64,000 bases of DNA from an uncultured Candidatus Melainabacteria bacterium (GTDB lineage: Bacteria > Cyanobacteriota > Vampirovibrionia > Gastranaerophilales > Gastranaerophilaceae): NCBI GenBank assembly GCA_934691935.1, contig CAKUTH010000009.1:112628-176627 (forward strand), written 5' to 3'. Positions 36,188 to 45,281 of this stretch are shown one piece after another; position 1 is the stretch's first letter, and every line of letters starts with the position of its first letter. Under the pieces are notes generated by a model. The model ran no database searches. It was not told the DNA's origin and saw nothing but the letters and a program-made list of their open reading frames with translations. Both the position numbers and the translations under genes were made by a program.

Positions 36188-36358
36188 CTATTCAGTCCAA
36201 ATAGAATTTCCATCTGCGACATCAAAAAACTTTTTCATCTTATCTGCAATTTTGTCATCATTAAAAACCGTATTCAGCTTTGGTGTAACCTCTGGTGCCA
36301 TTGCATCATACTTATTCACACGGTTTAAAAAACTTTTAATATCTGTAATTTTATCCAT
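36188..36358 (-). CDS. Small hypothetical protein
   Basis: 56 residues starting 'MDKITDIKSFLNRVNKYD' and ending 'DGNSIWTE'. GAGAGAGAAATT precedes the ATG. The Lys/Asp-rich helical composition and ordinary codon use suggest a real gene. It is oriented as the following minus genes but has no close neighbour. Function unknown. Confidence 0.6.
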   Translation of the reverse strand: MDKITDIKSFLNRVNKYDAMAPEVTPKLNTVFNDDKIADKMKKFFDVADGNSIWTE

Positions 36359-36521
36359 AATTTCTCTCTCTTATATATAAGAAAGATTTTTGGATATGCA
36401 AATTTCAATAAAATAGAATTTATTTACAAAAGTTTACGGTTAGATTAACACACAACCTTATGCAACTTCATTCAACATTTTAAAATTTTTTAGCGGATTT
36501 TATCATAATACGATAAAAACA

Positions 36522-36550
36522 AAAGGTTGGGAGCACTTATCCCAACCTTT
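36522..36550 (-). terminator. Terminator of 36574 gene
   Basis: Perfect 11-bp stem AAAGGTTGGGA/TCCCAACCTTT with a 7-base loop, then a T-rich stretch on the minus strand, 24 bp past the stop codon. Confidence 0.9.
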
Positions 36551-36573
36551 GTTGATATTATTAATTAAAATAT

Positions 36574-37143
36574 TTACTTAATTCTTTTTGCAACTTTTAA
36601 AATCATTTCGCCAATATTTTTCAAAACAGGTCTTTCACAACCGTTGGCATCTGTTGCGACAGCCATTCCCATTTTTTGTAATCGACCTTTAAAACCTTGT
36701 GCAAATGTTTGTTTTGTTGGCATTACTTCATATCCGCCTATAATTTCTTTACCTTTTCGGCGTACAACTGATTCAACACCTGTTTCTCTATCCAAAATAT
36801 GAGTTGACGAGTATTCTTTACCCCTCCTGCTCACCGTATTAGTTTTAACAGACATATTTTCAGCATTTTTCAATTCTTGGGTTTTAGTAACCGCACCACC
36901 AGCAGACATACGAGTGTATTCTTCTAATTTAGTAGTTCCACCATTCTTATAATAACTAACACAACTATACTCGTCCCTTGGTCCATCAAAACTAGCATAT
37001 TGAATAGTAGCATCGCTAGGAATATATGTTTTAGGGATATTGCCCCATCGCACTTTTGGGACGTTAGCATCAGCTAGCGGGTATTCAGAATATTGGCTCA
37101 ACACCTGTTTTGGGAATTGAATTGATAAACCATCCATTGACAT
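36574..37143 (-). CDS. Hypothetical protein under shared CATAG module
   Basis: 189 residues, soluble, not recognised. The N-terminus 'MSMDGLSIQFPKQVLSQY' is followed by a polar beta-type region (45-140) and a basic C-terminal helix ('EMILKVAKRIK'). GGAAAAATTTATT lies upstream. The 5' region carries one copy of the roughly 95-bp module shared with the genes at 37532-39772 and 48414-49463, which suggests joint control. It has its own strong terminator, so it is a separate transcript. Confidence 0.75.
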   Translation of the reverse strand: MSMDGLSIQFPKQVLSQYSEYPLADANVPKVRWGNIPKTYIPSDATIQYASFDGPRDEYSCVSYYKNGGTTKLEEYTRMSAGGAVTKTQELKNAENMSVKTNTVSRRGKEYSSTHILDRETGVESVVRRKGKEIIGGYEVMPTKQTFAQGFKGRLQKMGMAVATDANGCERPVLKNIGEMILKVAKRIK

Positions 37144-37216
37144 AATAAATTTTTCCTTTCTACAATTAAATATTTTCTACACATTTACTTAAAAACAAAA
37201 TGTCTAAGAATATTGA

Positions 37217-37310
37217 CACAGTGCCCCGCCCAGCATAGCATAGCATAGCATAGAGGCATTATGACAGGGTTTCAGCCATTTTAAAACTCATCTTTACATT
37301 TGGTTACAAT
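37217..37310 (-). promoter_or_regulatory. CATAG regulatory module, copy 1
   Basis: A roughly 94-bp block containing, in minus-strand order, TGTAAC-CAAA-TGTAAA (37293-37308), TTTTAAAATGGCTGAAACCC, CATAAT, and four pentamers (CATAG on the plus strand, 37234-37253). It lies 73-167 bp upstream of the 37143 start codon. CATAAT is a possible -10 box. Confidence 0.65.
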
Positions 37311-37334
37311 TGAGATTTGGTTAAATCAAGAAGC

Positions 37335-37496
37335 AATCGCAACACTAAGTTGTTCAAAAGTTAAGCGCTTTGTTAATTTTTTCATGCACACTAAGCCCAC
37401 TTCCACTGTCACATGGATATATATTTTTAGTGAGTTTAAATGCAAGCTCAAAGCTATTTCTATTCTATTAAACTTTTGAAATTCGTGTTGCAATTG
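37335..37496. repeat. Imperfect 30-bp inverted repeat
   Basis: Arms at 37335-37364 and 37468-37496 are complementary over CAAT-GCAACAC and TTCAAAAGTT with a few mismatches, enclosing about 100 bp. No gene lies inside except very short frames. It could be a small non-autonomous element remnant or a long RNA hairpin. The rest of 37311-37531 shows nothing else. Confidence 0.5.
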
Positions 37497-37531
37497 TCAA
37501 TTGAATTAACTCAGCTTGAATAACACACAAA

Positions 37532-39772
37532 TTATAAGCTATTCCAAATAGACGCAAGAGCTTGGATTTCATTTCTAGCCTGTGCATCGTCAAGAAGTTG
37601 ACCAATTGCTTTTTCGTTTACATTTGTGAGCTTATATGAAAATTCTGCAGATTCATCGCCACCAATTTTGTGAGACAATTCGTGCAAAGCCGTTTCTAAA
37701 ACTTCATTAAAGTTTGCAGTATCAAGATAATTTTTATCTATCCAAAAGCCTTTAGATACGCCATTGTCTATAATCGCTTCTGCCAAAGCATCAGCATGTA
37801 ACCTGCTATCACGACCACTTAATCTATCAAACATATAAATTTTTGTATTCAATTCTTCAGGTGTAAAGTGTTCACCTTCCAAAGACGGCGACAATTTTCT
37901 TAGAGCTTCTTTTAAAATCAAAATTTTCTTTTTCTGAATTTCATTTGGAATAACAACATCATGAGCTCTTGCATCGCCCAACAAATCTTTAATTGTTTGC
38001 ATACCTATATCTGCAAACTTATCCTGACAAACTGTATAACCATTGCGTCTTAAACCTAAAACAACATCATCAGTTGCTGGCGAATATGCAACATATTTTT
38101 CAGGGAATTTTATTGCTAATTTTTTATCTACATCATATCTTTGAGTACCCCTAATCAGATCTGCAACAAATTCATGCATTGGAGTTTCGCTATTCCAGCT
38201 TACTTTATTCCAATATGGTTCTAAAGCCTTCAATAAATTTGCTTTTTCTGTCACAGACATTTCGTTACTTTTTCCAATCCATTGAGCTATTTCTCCTAAA
38301 TTTGATTTGTTCAATGAAACCCTGTCACGAGATATATCCAGAACACCTAATGGCGGTTTTTCTTTCAAGAACAGAGAAACACCATTCAAGCCGTCGAAAC
38401 TTCCATCATATTCAAATCTTTGACCAGCAATATAAATTCCACCTTTTTGACCATCAGGTAATAATTTTACACCTAAAACATTATTTTCAAAATCAGGACA
38501 TTTAAAATCTGGATTATTCGAATGATAGAAACGGTTAATAGATTTTCTTAAAGATTCAAGTAAACCTTTATCAGAAATTTCAAATTCCATAAAGTTTCCG
38601 TTATATTTATCTACTTTATCAAGAGAATAAGCTAAAACTCGTTTATCTGAGAGGTTTCCTTCTTCTAGTTTATAAACCAACTGCCAATTATCAGATGCAA
38701 TTTTTACATCCTCTGCACCACTATCTTTCAAAAGTTTCAAAACTGACATTTTCAAACCTTCGCCATAATTACCTGCAGCTTTGGCGTTATTACGTTTTGT
38801 GGATTCACCAATATAGACAGCCTTGTCTGGCGTATAAGTTGATTTACCTTCAATTCTAACTCTATATTTACCGTTTGCTGTTGGTACAAAATCTAATTTT
38901 ACACCGTCAAGAGTTTGACCATGACCGTCATAGAAGTTTTGCATTATGTCACGTGCAATCTTGTCGTTGTTCCATTGAACAGAATCAGCATAACTTTCAG
39001 AAATTGAAGTTTGACATTTTTGCGGTTTAAAGTCTTGACTTGGCATATTAGAAATTTTCATTTCACTTGATGTCGGCAACTCAAAACTAAATCTTCCGTC
39101 TGCACTAATTTCAGGAATATTCAAATCTATCATTCCTGCTCTGTTTGCAGTACCAACTTGTGTTGGCATTGGTATTGCATCTTCAGGAACCACGTGCCCG
39201 CCTTTTCCTGTCACAGGCGGATTTGTAATATCGTAACCGTAGTCACCTTCGTTTATAGCTTTCTTAGCCCTTTCAAGAGTTTCTTCACGCAGTTGTTTCG
39301 GTGTCAAATCTCCTTCAAAAATATCTGCTAATCTGTCTTTTGTTTCCTGAACATTTTGACGTAATTTTTGATTTACTTCTTTTAATTTTTCATTAACAGA
39401 ATTTGCGTTCTCAATTTGTTGTTTTAAAGATCTGTTTTCTTGATAAGGAGCACTGTCTAACAATTCATTATAATTGTTTCTTAAACGAGCAATATCCGCT
39501 TCATAACCCTCTTTCATAGAGTTTCTTATGGCTTTTTCTGACTTTCTTATTACTTTTTCTGCAGATTTCCATCTATGGTTGACAACAGCTCCCCCCAATG
39601 TCGCAGCAGCAAGCGCGGTTGCAAGAACCAATCCCCCAACTTTTTTCTTATCAATTGAACTTTCTTCTTCTGGTTTAGAAACTAGTTCAGCTTTCTTTTC
39701 TTGTTCTAAATCCTTGACTTTATCTATTTTACTACCACTAAAATTTACGACATTAATTGGGGTAATGCTCAT
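37532..39772 (-). CDS. GHKL ATPase-like protein with C-terminal HExxH site
   Basis: 746 residues. Order: short N-terminus with 'INVVNFSGSK'; one membrane helix (about 46-64); coiled coil (70-155); linker; a GHKL (Hsp90/kinase/MutL) type ATP-binding domain at about 265-380 with an N-box 'KIARDIMQNFYDGHG' (Asn279, Asp282; the usual Glu is Asp275) and a G-box 'AAGNYGEGLKMS' (333-344); a middle region; and near the C-terminus 'ETALHELSHKIGGDESAEF', an HExxH zinc-protease motif (H697, E698, H701; third ligand perhaps E707 or E710). An ATP-gated membrane-bound protease or chaperone is inferred, not shown. It is a single gene with a CATAG module upstream. Confidence 0.72.
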   Translation of the reverse strand: MSITPINVVNFSGSKIDKVKDLEQEKKAELVSKPEEESSIDKKKVGGLVLATALAAATLGGAVVNHRWKSAEKVIRKSEKAIRNSMKEGYEADIARLRNNYNELLDSAPYQENRSLKQQIENANSVNEKLKEVNQKLRQNVQETKDRLADIFEGDLTPKQLREETLERAKKAINEGDYGYDITNPPVTGKGGHVVPEDAIPMPTQVGTANRAGMIDLNIPEISADGRFSFELPTSSEMKISNMPSQDFKPQKCQTSISESYADSVQWNNDKIARDIMQNFYDGHGQTLDGVKLDFVPTANGKYRVRIEGKSTYTPDKAVYIGESTKRNNAKAAGNYGEGLKMSVLKLLKDSGAEDVKIASDNWQLVYKLEEGNLSDKRVLAYSLDKVDKYNGNFMEFEISDKGLLESLRKSINRFYHSNNPDFKCPDFENNVLGVKLLPDGQKGGIYIAGQRFEYDGSFDGLNGVSLFLKEKPPLGVLDISRDRVSLNKSNLGEIAQWIGKSNEMSVTEKANLLKALEPYWNKVSWNSETPMHEFVADLIRGTQRYDVDKKLAIKFPEKYVAYSPATDDVVLGLRRNGYTVCQDKFADIGMQTIKDLLGDARAHDVVIPNEIQKKKILILKEALRKLSPSLEGEHFTPEELNTKIYMFDRLSGRDSRLHADALAEAIIDNGVSKGFWIDKNYLDTANFNEVLETALHELSHKIGGDESAEFSYKLTNVNEKAIGQLLDDAQARNEIQALASIWNSL

Positions 39773-39838
39773 ATTACAAATAACCTTTCTAAATTTTTCC
39801 TACATATACATGTAAAAAAAATTAGCCTGAAAATTTGC

Positions 39839-39937
39839 CACAGTGCCCCGCTCCGCCCAGCATAGCATAGCATAGCATAGAGGCATTATGACAGGGTTTC
39901 AGCCATTTTAAAACTTATCTTTACATTTCGTTACAAT
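39839..39937 (-). promoter_or_regulatory. CATAG regulatory module, copy 2
   Basis: Same block as copy 1: TGTAAC-GAAA-TGTAAA at 39920-39935 and four pentamers at 39861-39880, 67-165 bp upstream of the 39772 start codon. The remainder of 39938-40062 holds the ftsH promoter (TATAAT at 39995-40000). Confidence 0.65.
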
Positions 39938-40062
39938 TACCTAAAAATTACATCTACGCACTCTAAACCTATAGTTATTTTCTTATTTTTGAGGTATAAT
40001 GAAAACACGAGAAAACCTATAATTCTCAACTTGTAATACTTTAAAGAAAAAGAGGGTGTCTA

Positions 40063-41949
40063 ATGAGAAAAAATCAATCTGCAGGAATGTATATAGTATT
40101 GGGCATAGTGATTTTGGCGTTCGCCTCATCATTTTTTATGTCTACCCCTGCCACAAAAACTGAAGAAATTTCGTACTCAAACTTTTTAGAGCGACTTAAT
40201 AACAACGAGTTTAGTAAGATAGAAAAAGCTGATGATTTCTTAATAGCAATACCGAAAAATCAACCAGAAACAAAAGCTACAACAACTCCTACTGTAGATA
40301 ATCCGTTTGGAATTCCGCAAGCTAAAGCCCCTGCTTTAAAATATAAAGTGTTAACTCCAACTTATGACCCTGAGTTAATGAAAAGATTAGACAACTCCGA
40401 TTCTGACATTCAAGTTACAAGAGAAACTGATCCGTCAAAGGCATTTGGCAGTGTATTAAGTTTCCTATTATTGCCAATATTATTTCTCGTATTTTTTGCA
40501 GTATTGGCGAAAAGCATTCAAGCTGGCGGTTCTCAAGCTCTCTCTTTTGGCAAAAGCAAAGCTAAAATGTTGCTTGACAGCAAAGTAAAAACAACGTTCA
40601 AAGATGTTGCTGGTATTGACGAGGAAAAGAAAGAACTTGAAGAAATTGTAGACTTTTTGAAAAACGGCGACAAATATATAAAACTCGGGGCAAAAATTCC
40701 GAAAGGCGTGCTTTTAGTAGGCCCTCCTGGAACAGGTAAAACATTGATGGCAAAAGCGGTTGCTGGCGAAGCTGGTGTTCCATTCTTCTCTATCAGTGGT
40801 TCTGACTTCGTTGAAATGTTTGTTGGTGTTGGTGCAAGCCGTGTTAGAGATTTGTTTGAACAAGCGAAAAAACACCAACCTTGTATAATATTTATTGACG
40901 AAATTGATGCTGTCGGACGTCAAAGAGGCGCAGGAATGGGCGGTGGCCACGATGAACGTGAACAAACATTAAACCAATTACTTGTTGAAATGGACGGCTT
41001 TGACGGAAACACAAATATCATAGTTATTGCAGCAACAAACAGACCTGACATTTTGGATAATGCACTTTTACGCCCAGGAAGGTTTGACAGACAAATCTAC
41101 ATAAACGCTCCTGACGTTAGAGGTAGAGAACAGATATTGAAAGTTCACGCAAAAAATAAAAAACTTGATGACGCAGTTGATTTAAAAACTCTTGCAAAAC
41201 GTACTCCAGGGTTTACTGGCGCAGATTTGCAAAACCTGTTGAACGAAGCAGCATTGCTTGCAGCAAGAAATAATAAAGAAATTATCTCAATGGATGATAT
41301 TGACAACTCTATAGACAGAGTAATCGCAGGTATTGAAAAGAAAAGTAAAGTCTTGACTGATGAAGATAAAGAATTGACTTCATATCACGAAGTTGGTCAC
41401 GCCTTATTGGCAAAACTTTTGAAAGACGCTGATGAACTTCATAAAGTTTCAATAATTCCTCGCGGATATGCGCTTGGCGTAACTTGGACAAAACCTAAAG
41501 ATGAAAAAGTTCATACAAATAAAGCAAAACTTCTTGCTCAAATAACTGTTTCATTGGGCGGACGCGCAGCTGAAGAAATTATCTACGGCAAAGAACGAGT
41601 ATCGACAGGTGCTTCACAAGATTTGATTAACGTTACAAATATCGCAAGAAAAATGGTTACAGCTTGGGGTATGTCTGACAAATTAGGCAACATGGCTTAT
41701 GGAAAAAATCAAGAAAACGTCTTTATGGGCAGAGATTTTGGGCACCAAAGAGATTACTCTGAACAAGTGGCATTTGAAATTGACGAAGAAATGAAACGCA
41801 TCGTAACTGAAAAATACGAAGAAGCAAAAAAACTTCTAAATGAACACAGAGATATGCTTGAAGCTATTGCAAAAGAACTTCTCGACAAAGAAACTATCGA
41901 AGCCAAAGAATTTGATGAAATTATGGAAAGAGTTCGTAACAACGCATAA
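40063..41949 (+). CDS. ftsH: ATP-dependent zinc metalloprotease FtsH
   Basis: Membrane-anchored AAA protease that degrades membrane and regulatory proteins. 628 residues: membrane helix 1 (about 8-25), a periplasmic segment, helix 2 (about 127-148), AAA domain with Walker A 'GPPGTGKT', Walker B '[11 protein letters not shown]' and the SRH with '[19 protein letters not shown]', then the protease domain with '[13 protein letters not shown]' (zinc site HEVGH). GAGGGTG precedes the ATG. Divergent from the GHKL-HExxH gene. Confidence 0.98.
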   Translation: MRKNQSAGMYIVLGIVILAFASSFFMSTPATKTEEISYSNFLERLNNNEFSKIEKADDFLIAIPKNQPETKATTTPTVDNPFGIPQAKAPALKYKVLTPTYDPELMKRLDNSDSDIQVTRETDPSKAFGSVLSFLLLPILFLVFFAVLAKSIQAGGSQALSFGKSKAKMLLDSKVKTTFKDVAGIDEEKKELEEIVDFLKNGDKYIKLGAKIPKGVLLVGPPGTGKTLMAKAVAGEAGVPFFSISGSDFVEMFVGVGASRVRDLFEQAKKHQPCIIFIDEIDAVGRQRGAGMGGGHDEREQTLNQLLVEMDGFDGNTNIIVIAATNRPDILDNALLRPGRFDRQIYINAPDVRGREQILKVHAKNKKLDDAVDLKTLAKRTPGFTGADLQNLLNEAALLAARNNKEIISMDDIDNSIDRVIAGIEKKSKVLTDEDKELTSYHEVGHALLAKLLKDADELHKVSIIPRGYALGVTWTKPKDEKVHTNKAKLLAQITVSLGGRAAEEIIYGKERVSTGASQDLINVTNIARKMVTAWGMSDKLGNMAYGKNQENVFMGRDFGHQRDYSEQVAFEIDEEMKRIVTEKYEEAKKLLNEHRDMLEAIAKELLDKETIEAKEFDEIMERVRNNA

Positions 41950-41976
41950 ATTTGTTAATGATTTTATTTGTTATAA

Positions 41977-42010
41977 AAGTGGCGCCTATCTCAACAGATA
42001 AGCGCCACTT
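41977..42010. terminator. Hairpin between ftsH and prepilin
   Basis: A 9-bp stem AAGTGGCGC/GCGCCACTT with an inner stem. There is no T-run on the plus side and a short one on the minus side. It is probably a shared terminator. A second small hairpin (CGGTAG/CTACCG) follows near 42028. Confidence 0.6.
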
Positions 42011-42101
42011 AGACTTCTAAAACAGGTTACGGTAGTTGGAGCTACCGCCCCTATATTTTTATTATACCCTATTTTTCAAAAATTTCAACCCCATGGTAAA
42101 A

Positions 42102-42848
42102 TTACCATGGATAATCATCAGGGATTTCCCAATTATTCAGGAATATAAGCTGAGTACAGGCATCGGCTTTTCCAGATTTGCACGCTTGGATAATTTGAGC
42201 GCGTGACAAATTTTGATAAGTACGTGATGCGATGAGCTTACCATTAAACAAGGTAAATGCAAATCTATCACGCCCCACTTTATTTGGTTTGTTTTTTCCA
42301 TTTATATCAATTAAAAAATATGGATAATTAAAGTGTAAAACACCTTCGGCATCACGATAAGTTGCAAACGCAAATGTCAACACTACCCCACTTTTTAACC
42401 TTACGAAATATCCGCCTGCGCCACTATAAGGCTTTATATCATAGAATCTGTTAAAGGACATCCAACCAACTTTTTCATAAGAATCAAAGTATGGCAAAAA
42501 ATATTTATCTATAAAATCCTCTGCAATTTTTGCATTCTCACCATCTTTTGGTACATCCCATTCTGAAATGTCATCATAATCAATTTTTGCCATAGCAAAA
42601 GCATTAGAAATTGTGGAATAAGAGGTTGCAAGCCTTTTTGCAACAACCTTCTTTTGATAATTATTAATCACACTCGGCAATGTCAAAGACGCCACAACAC
42701 CGATAACCCCAAGGGTGATTAAAACTTCTGCCAAAGTGAAAGCGACTTTGCAAACTTTGAGCTCTTTCGCTCGCTCAAGATGACAAATCTTACTAACTTC
42801 CTTACTTCCTAACTTACTTACGTTAGAGCTTAAAGCCCCCCCCCCCAT
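42102..42848 (-). CDS. Type IV prepilin-like protein with poly-G start
   Basis: 248 residues from the ATG at 42848. The class III signal is 'VAFTLAEVLITLGVIGVVASL' minus its end, with an Ala instead of Gly before the Phe at the cleavage site, which is unusual. The C-terminal half contains 'DINGKNKPNKVGRDRFAF'. The 38-residue leader is odd: the ATG is followed by ten Gs, then an octamer repeat (residues about 8-21) and another dispersed repeat. AAGGGA lies nine bases upstream. Length change in the G-run would switch the gene off or move it to an upstream frame starting at 42900. Confidence 0.82.
   Translation of the reverse strand: MGGGALSSNVSKLGSKEVSKICHLERAKELKVCKVAFTLAEVLITLGVIGVVASLTLPSVINNYQKKVVAKRLATSYSTISNAFAMAKIDYDDISEWDVPKDGENAKIAEDFIDKYFLPYFDSYEKVGWMSFNRFYDIKPYSGAGGYFVRLKSGVVLTFAFATYRDAEGVLHFNYPYFLIDINGKNKPNKVGRDRFAFTLFNGKLIASRTYQNLSRAQIIQACKSGKADACTQLIFLNNWEIPDDYPW
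42761..42826. repeat. Two repeats inside the prepilin leader
   Basis: 42789-42826 is one arm of the RGTWAGTA octamer family. 42761-42790 resembles a dispersed repeat encoding 'CHLERAKEL', seen widely at gene edges in bacteria. Both are translated in frame as part of the prepilin leader. Confidence 0.7.
42836..42846 (-). repeat. Poly-G tract of 11 at start codon
   Basis: Eleven consecutive G residues on the minus strand, the first being the G of the ATG start codon. Homopolymer tracts of this length are prone to slippage. Confidence 0.85.
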
Positions 42849-42979
42849 TGGGTTCTATCCCTTGTATGTCAAGGGTTTTCAACATTCTAAATTCTTCCAT
42901 CTCATTAACCCCGTGTTCTCTTTTCATATAATTATTATGACATATTTAGTAAAAATTTTCAAGTGAGCTAAAAACCATC

Positions 42980-43759
42980 CTACAAAATATTTGAATACGA
43001 TGTAAAATAATCAGTGATTACATTCACTAGCATTGGCAAAATCCAAACCATTATCGCTGCACCCAAAACAGGTTTGAATAGAAAGCTCAATTGAAATACG
43101 TTTACTTGCGGTGCGGTTTTTGAAATAACACCAAGAATAATGTCTTGACCCAATGTCGCAAGCAAAATAGGTGATGCTATTTGCAAGCCCATAAACAAAA
43201 CATTTGACGACATTTTAACTACATAATCAAGGTTTACAAGTTGCGCCAAAGGTACAGCAGTTCCGTCAAGCGGAAAGATTTCAAAACTATGAATTAATGC
43301 GTTCAATAACCAATAAACACCACCCAATTGAATAAATATTATTAGTCCTAAAAACGAAAAACATTTTCCAACAATAGATACCTGTGACGACGTTGTAGGA
43401 TCTAAAACCATTGCTGAAGAAAGCCCCATTTGCATATTCACCATATCACCGCCCGCATCAATTGCAAGCAAAATAAGTTGTGCCACATACCCCAAAAGAG
43501 CACCCACAACCATGTTTAACAAAATCGACAACACAAAAGAGTTTTCGATAATCGTTACTTCTGGCTTTACAACGCAAGTCAAAACAATAGTCAACATTAG
43601 CGCAAGAGCAAGTTTTACCATACCTGGAATTTCTTTTCTATTAAAAACAGGCGCCATCCTAAAAAAGCCTAAAAGCCTTGCAAATATAAAAATTCCACCA
43701 GCCAAATAAGCGTTCATCAACGGAAACATCTTCATTAATTCTGAGATTATTTCTTCCAT
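42980..43759 (-). CDS. fliR: Flagellar export protein FliR
   Basis: Part of the export gate core with FliP and FliQ. 259 residues, very hydrophobic, with six or so membrane segments. 'FARLLGFFRMAPVF' near the start and 'GLSSAMVLDPTTSSQVSIVG' are family blocks. It overlaps the preceding small gene by 13 bp. Flagellar FliR fits better than the non-flagellar T3SS homolog because of the fliO neighbour. Confidence 0.93.
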   Translation of the reverse strand: MEEIISELMKMFPLMNAYLAGGIFIFARLLGFFRMAPVFNRKEIPGMVKLALALMLTIVLTCVVKPEVTIIENSFVLSILLNMVVGALLGYVAQLILLAIDAGGDMVNMQMGLSSAMVLDPTTSSQVSIVGKCFSFLGLIIFIQLGGVYWLLNALIHSFEIFPLDGTAVPLAQLVNLDYVVKMSSNVLFMGLQIASPILLATLGQDIILGVISKTAPQVNVFQLSFLFKPVLGAAIMVWILPMLVNVITDYFTSYSNIL

Positions 43760-44076
43760 TCTACCGCCTTATCCAATGTATAATAAGTAAATCCGTCAAC
43801 ATCTTGCAGACGGGTTTTGTCAGAAGTTACATCGACCTTTATTTGCGCTGTACCGTCAAGCGTTTCGATTGCCAAAATCGCCATACCTTCTTTTTTTGCC
43901 TTCAAAATTATCGTGTTCTTGTTATTGTCTATAGTAAGCAAAGGAGTTGCAGAAATCACATCATCATCACTCCAATTAATTGAACTTACAGGACTGTCTG
44001 ACAATATGAGATAATCCTCAAACGCTTGCGCTTGAGGAATTAAAAATATTAAAAGTATAAATAATATTTTTTTCAT
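43747..44076 (-). CDS. Small exported protein, pilus N-domain-like
   Basis: 109 residues. A signal peptide (1-18, ending 'AQA') precedes a beta domain: 'SPVSSINWSDDDVISATP', 'IILKAKKEGMAILAIE'. This resembles the small N-terminal domain of CpaC/RcpA-type secretins, a structural guess. It is wedged between fliQ and fliR and overlaps both (1 and 13 bp), so it must be expressed with the export gate. It could be a periplasmic flagellar accessory protein. No such gene belongs to the standard fliOPQR set. Confidence 0.7.
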   Translation of the reverse strand: MKKILFILLIFLIPQAQAFEDYLILSDSPVSSINWSDDDVISATPLLTIDNNKNTIILKAKKEGMAILAIETLDGTAQIKVDVTSDKTRLQDVDGFTYYTLDKAVEWKK

Positions 44077-44564
44077 TATCTACCTAAAATTTTATTTGTT
44101 TCTACAAAATTTGGTTTTGGCATTGGTGTTTGGGAACTAGGGATATATTTTGTTTTTTGTTGCTTATCTACAAATGGAACTTTGCCAGGGTTTTTCATCA
44201 CATCGTTTATAGACGACTTGTTATCAAATTTGTCAGACATTTCATGCTCAAACGGCGTTGTATATTTATAGTAATCTGCGGGCAATACATAAGAATCATT
44301 TTTAGAAATCAAATTAAAAGCAATAGACATACCATCAATCACAAAGCCTTTTAACAAATTTATAAACCCAATCCCGCCGATTACAATAACCAAAAATACA
44401 CCTAAAATTTTTGGAGCAGCAGCAATTGTTTGTTCTTGAACCTGAGTTACCGCTTGCAAAATACCGACAACAAGACCAATGCCCGCAGCAACCAATACAC
44501 ACGGCATTGATATTGTGAGCATTAATAAAAACCCTTTTGCTAAATATTCAACTAAAACTTCCAT
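44076..44564 (-). CDS. fliQ: Flagellar export protein FliQ, long form
   Basis: 162 residues. The first 88 carry the two membrane helices of FliQ ('ISMPCVLVAAGIGLVVGILQA', then 'ILGVFLVIVIGGIGFINLL') and end 'GMSIAF', matching the whole normal protein. About 74 extra polar residues follow, rich in Lys, Pro and Asn, with no recognisable fold. The extension would face the cytoplasm or periplasm depending on topology. Other FliQ proteins are about 89 residues long. Confidence 0.88.
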   Translation of the reverse strand: MEVLVEYLAKGFLLMLTISMPCVLVAAGIGLVVGILQAVTQVQEQTIAAAPKILGVFLVIVIGGIGFINLLKGFVIDGMSIAFNLISKNDSYVLPADYYKYTTPFEHEMSDKFDNKSSINDVMKNPGKVPFVDKQQKTKYIPSSQTPMPKPNFVETNKILGR

Positions 44565-44629
44565 TGTTTATAATCCTTTGTTTTTTATCCTGCCTTCTCA
44601 CTATCTACAAGAAAAGATACTCGTCTGGC

Positions 44630-45271
44630 TTAGTTATAACTTGTAACAAGTCCTTGAACAATCAATGCCCAACCATCTACCGCAATAAATATCAGCAACT
44701 TAAACGGCAATGAAATAATCGTTGGCGACAGCATAAACATACCTAACGCCAGCAAAATGTTCGCAACAACAAGGTCTAGTACAATGAACGGTACAAATAT
44801 AATAAACCCAATTTCAAAAGCTGTCTTTAATTCACTTACAATATATGCAGGTGCAACTTGCCAAACAGTTAATTCTTCAGGGTTTTTAGGTGCTGTCCCT
44901 TTCGACATTTGAATAAAGAATTCAATATCACTTTCTCTTGTTTGTTTCAACATAAATTCTTTCAAAGGTTTTGAACCCTCATTTATTGCCTCGACAATAT
45001 TTTGATTTTTTTGATACGGAACAGAACCCATATCGTACATTTTTTGGAAAGTCCCACCCATTGTGTAAAAAGTCAAAATCATAGATAACCCAATAATTAC
45101 AATTGATGGCGGAACTTGTTGAGTACCCATTGCAGTTTTTAGCATTGAAAATACTATTACAAATCTCAAAAAACTTGTCATACAACAAAATACTAACGGT
45201 AAAAGTGAAAATACCGTCATAACTATCAACATTTGTAATACAGGGTTCATATCCTTTACTATAGTATCCAT
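44630..45271 (-). CDS. fliP: Flagellar export protein FliP
   Basis: 213 residues with four membrane helices. 'MTSFLRFVIVFSMLKTAMGTQ' (minus its ends) is the signature, as is 'PAYIVSELKTAFEIGFIIFVP'. Shorter than many FliP proteins because the cleaved signal sequence is absent. It assembles with FliQ and FliR in the export gate. Confidence 0.95.
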   Translation of the reverse strand: MDTIVKDMNPVLQMLIVMTVFSLLPLVFCCMTSFLRFVIVFSMLKTAMGTQQVPPSIVIIGLSMILTFYTMGGTFQKMYDMGSVPYQKNQNIVEAINEGSKPLKEFMLKQTRESDIEFFIQMSKGTAPKNPEELTVWQVAPAYIVSELKTAFEIGFIIFVPFIVLDLVVANILLALGMFMLSPTIISLPFKLLIFIAVDGWALIVQGLVTSYN

Positions 45272-45281
45272 GATTATTCCT

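Noticed and set aside
37234..37253. CATAG pentamers as a CRISPR array or slippage switch
   Set aside because: The units are only 5 bp with no spacers, and all three copies have exactly four units.
42849..42900. Upstream ATG at 42900 as the normal prepilin start
   Set aside because: With 11 Gs this frame stops soon after the tract; it would only join the prepilin after a change in tract length.
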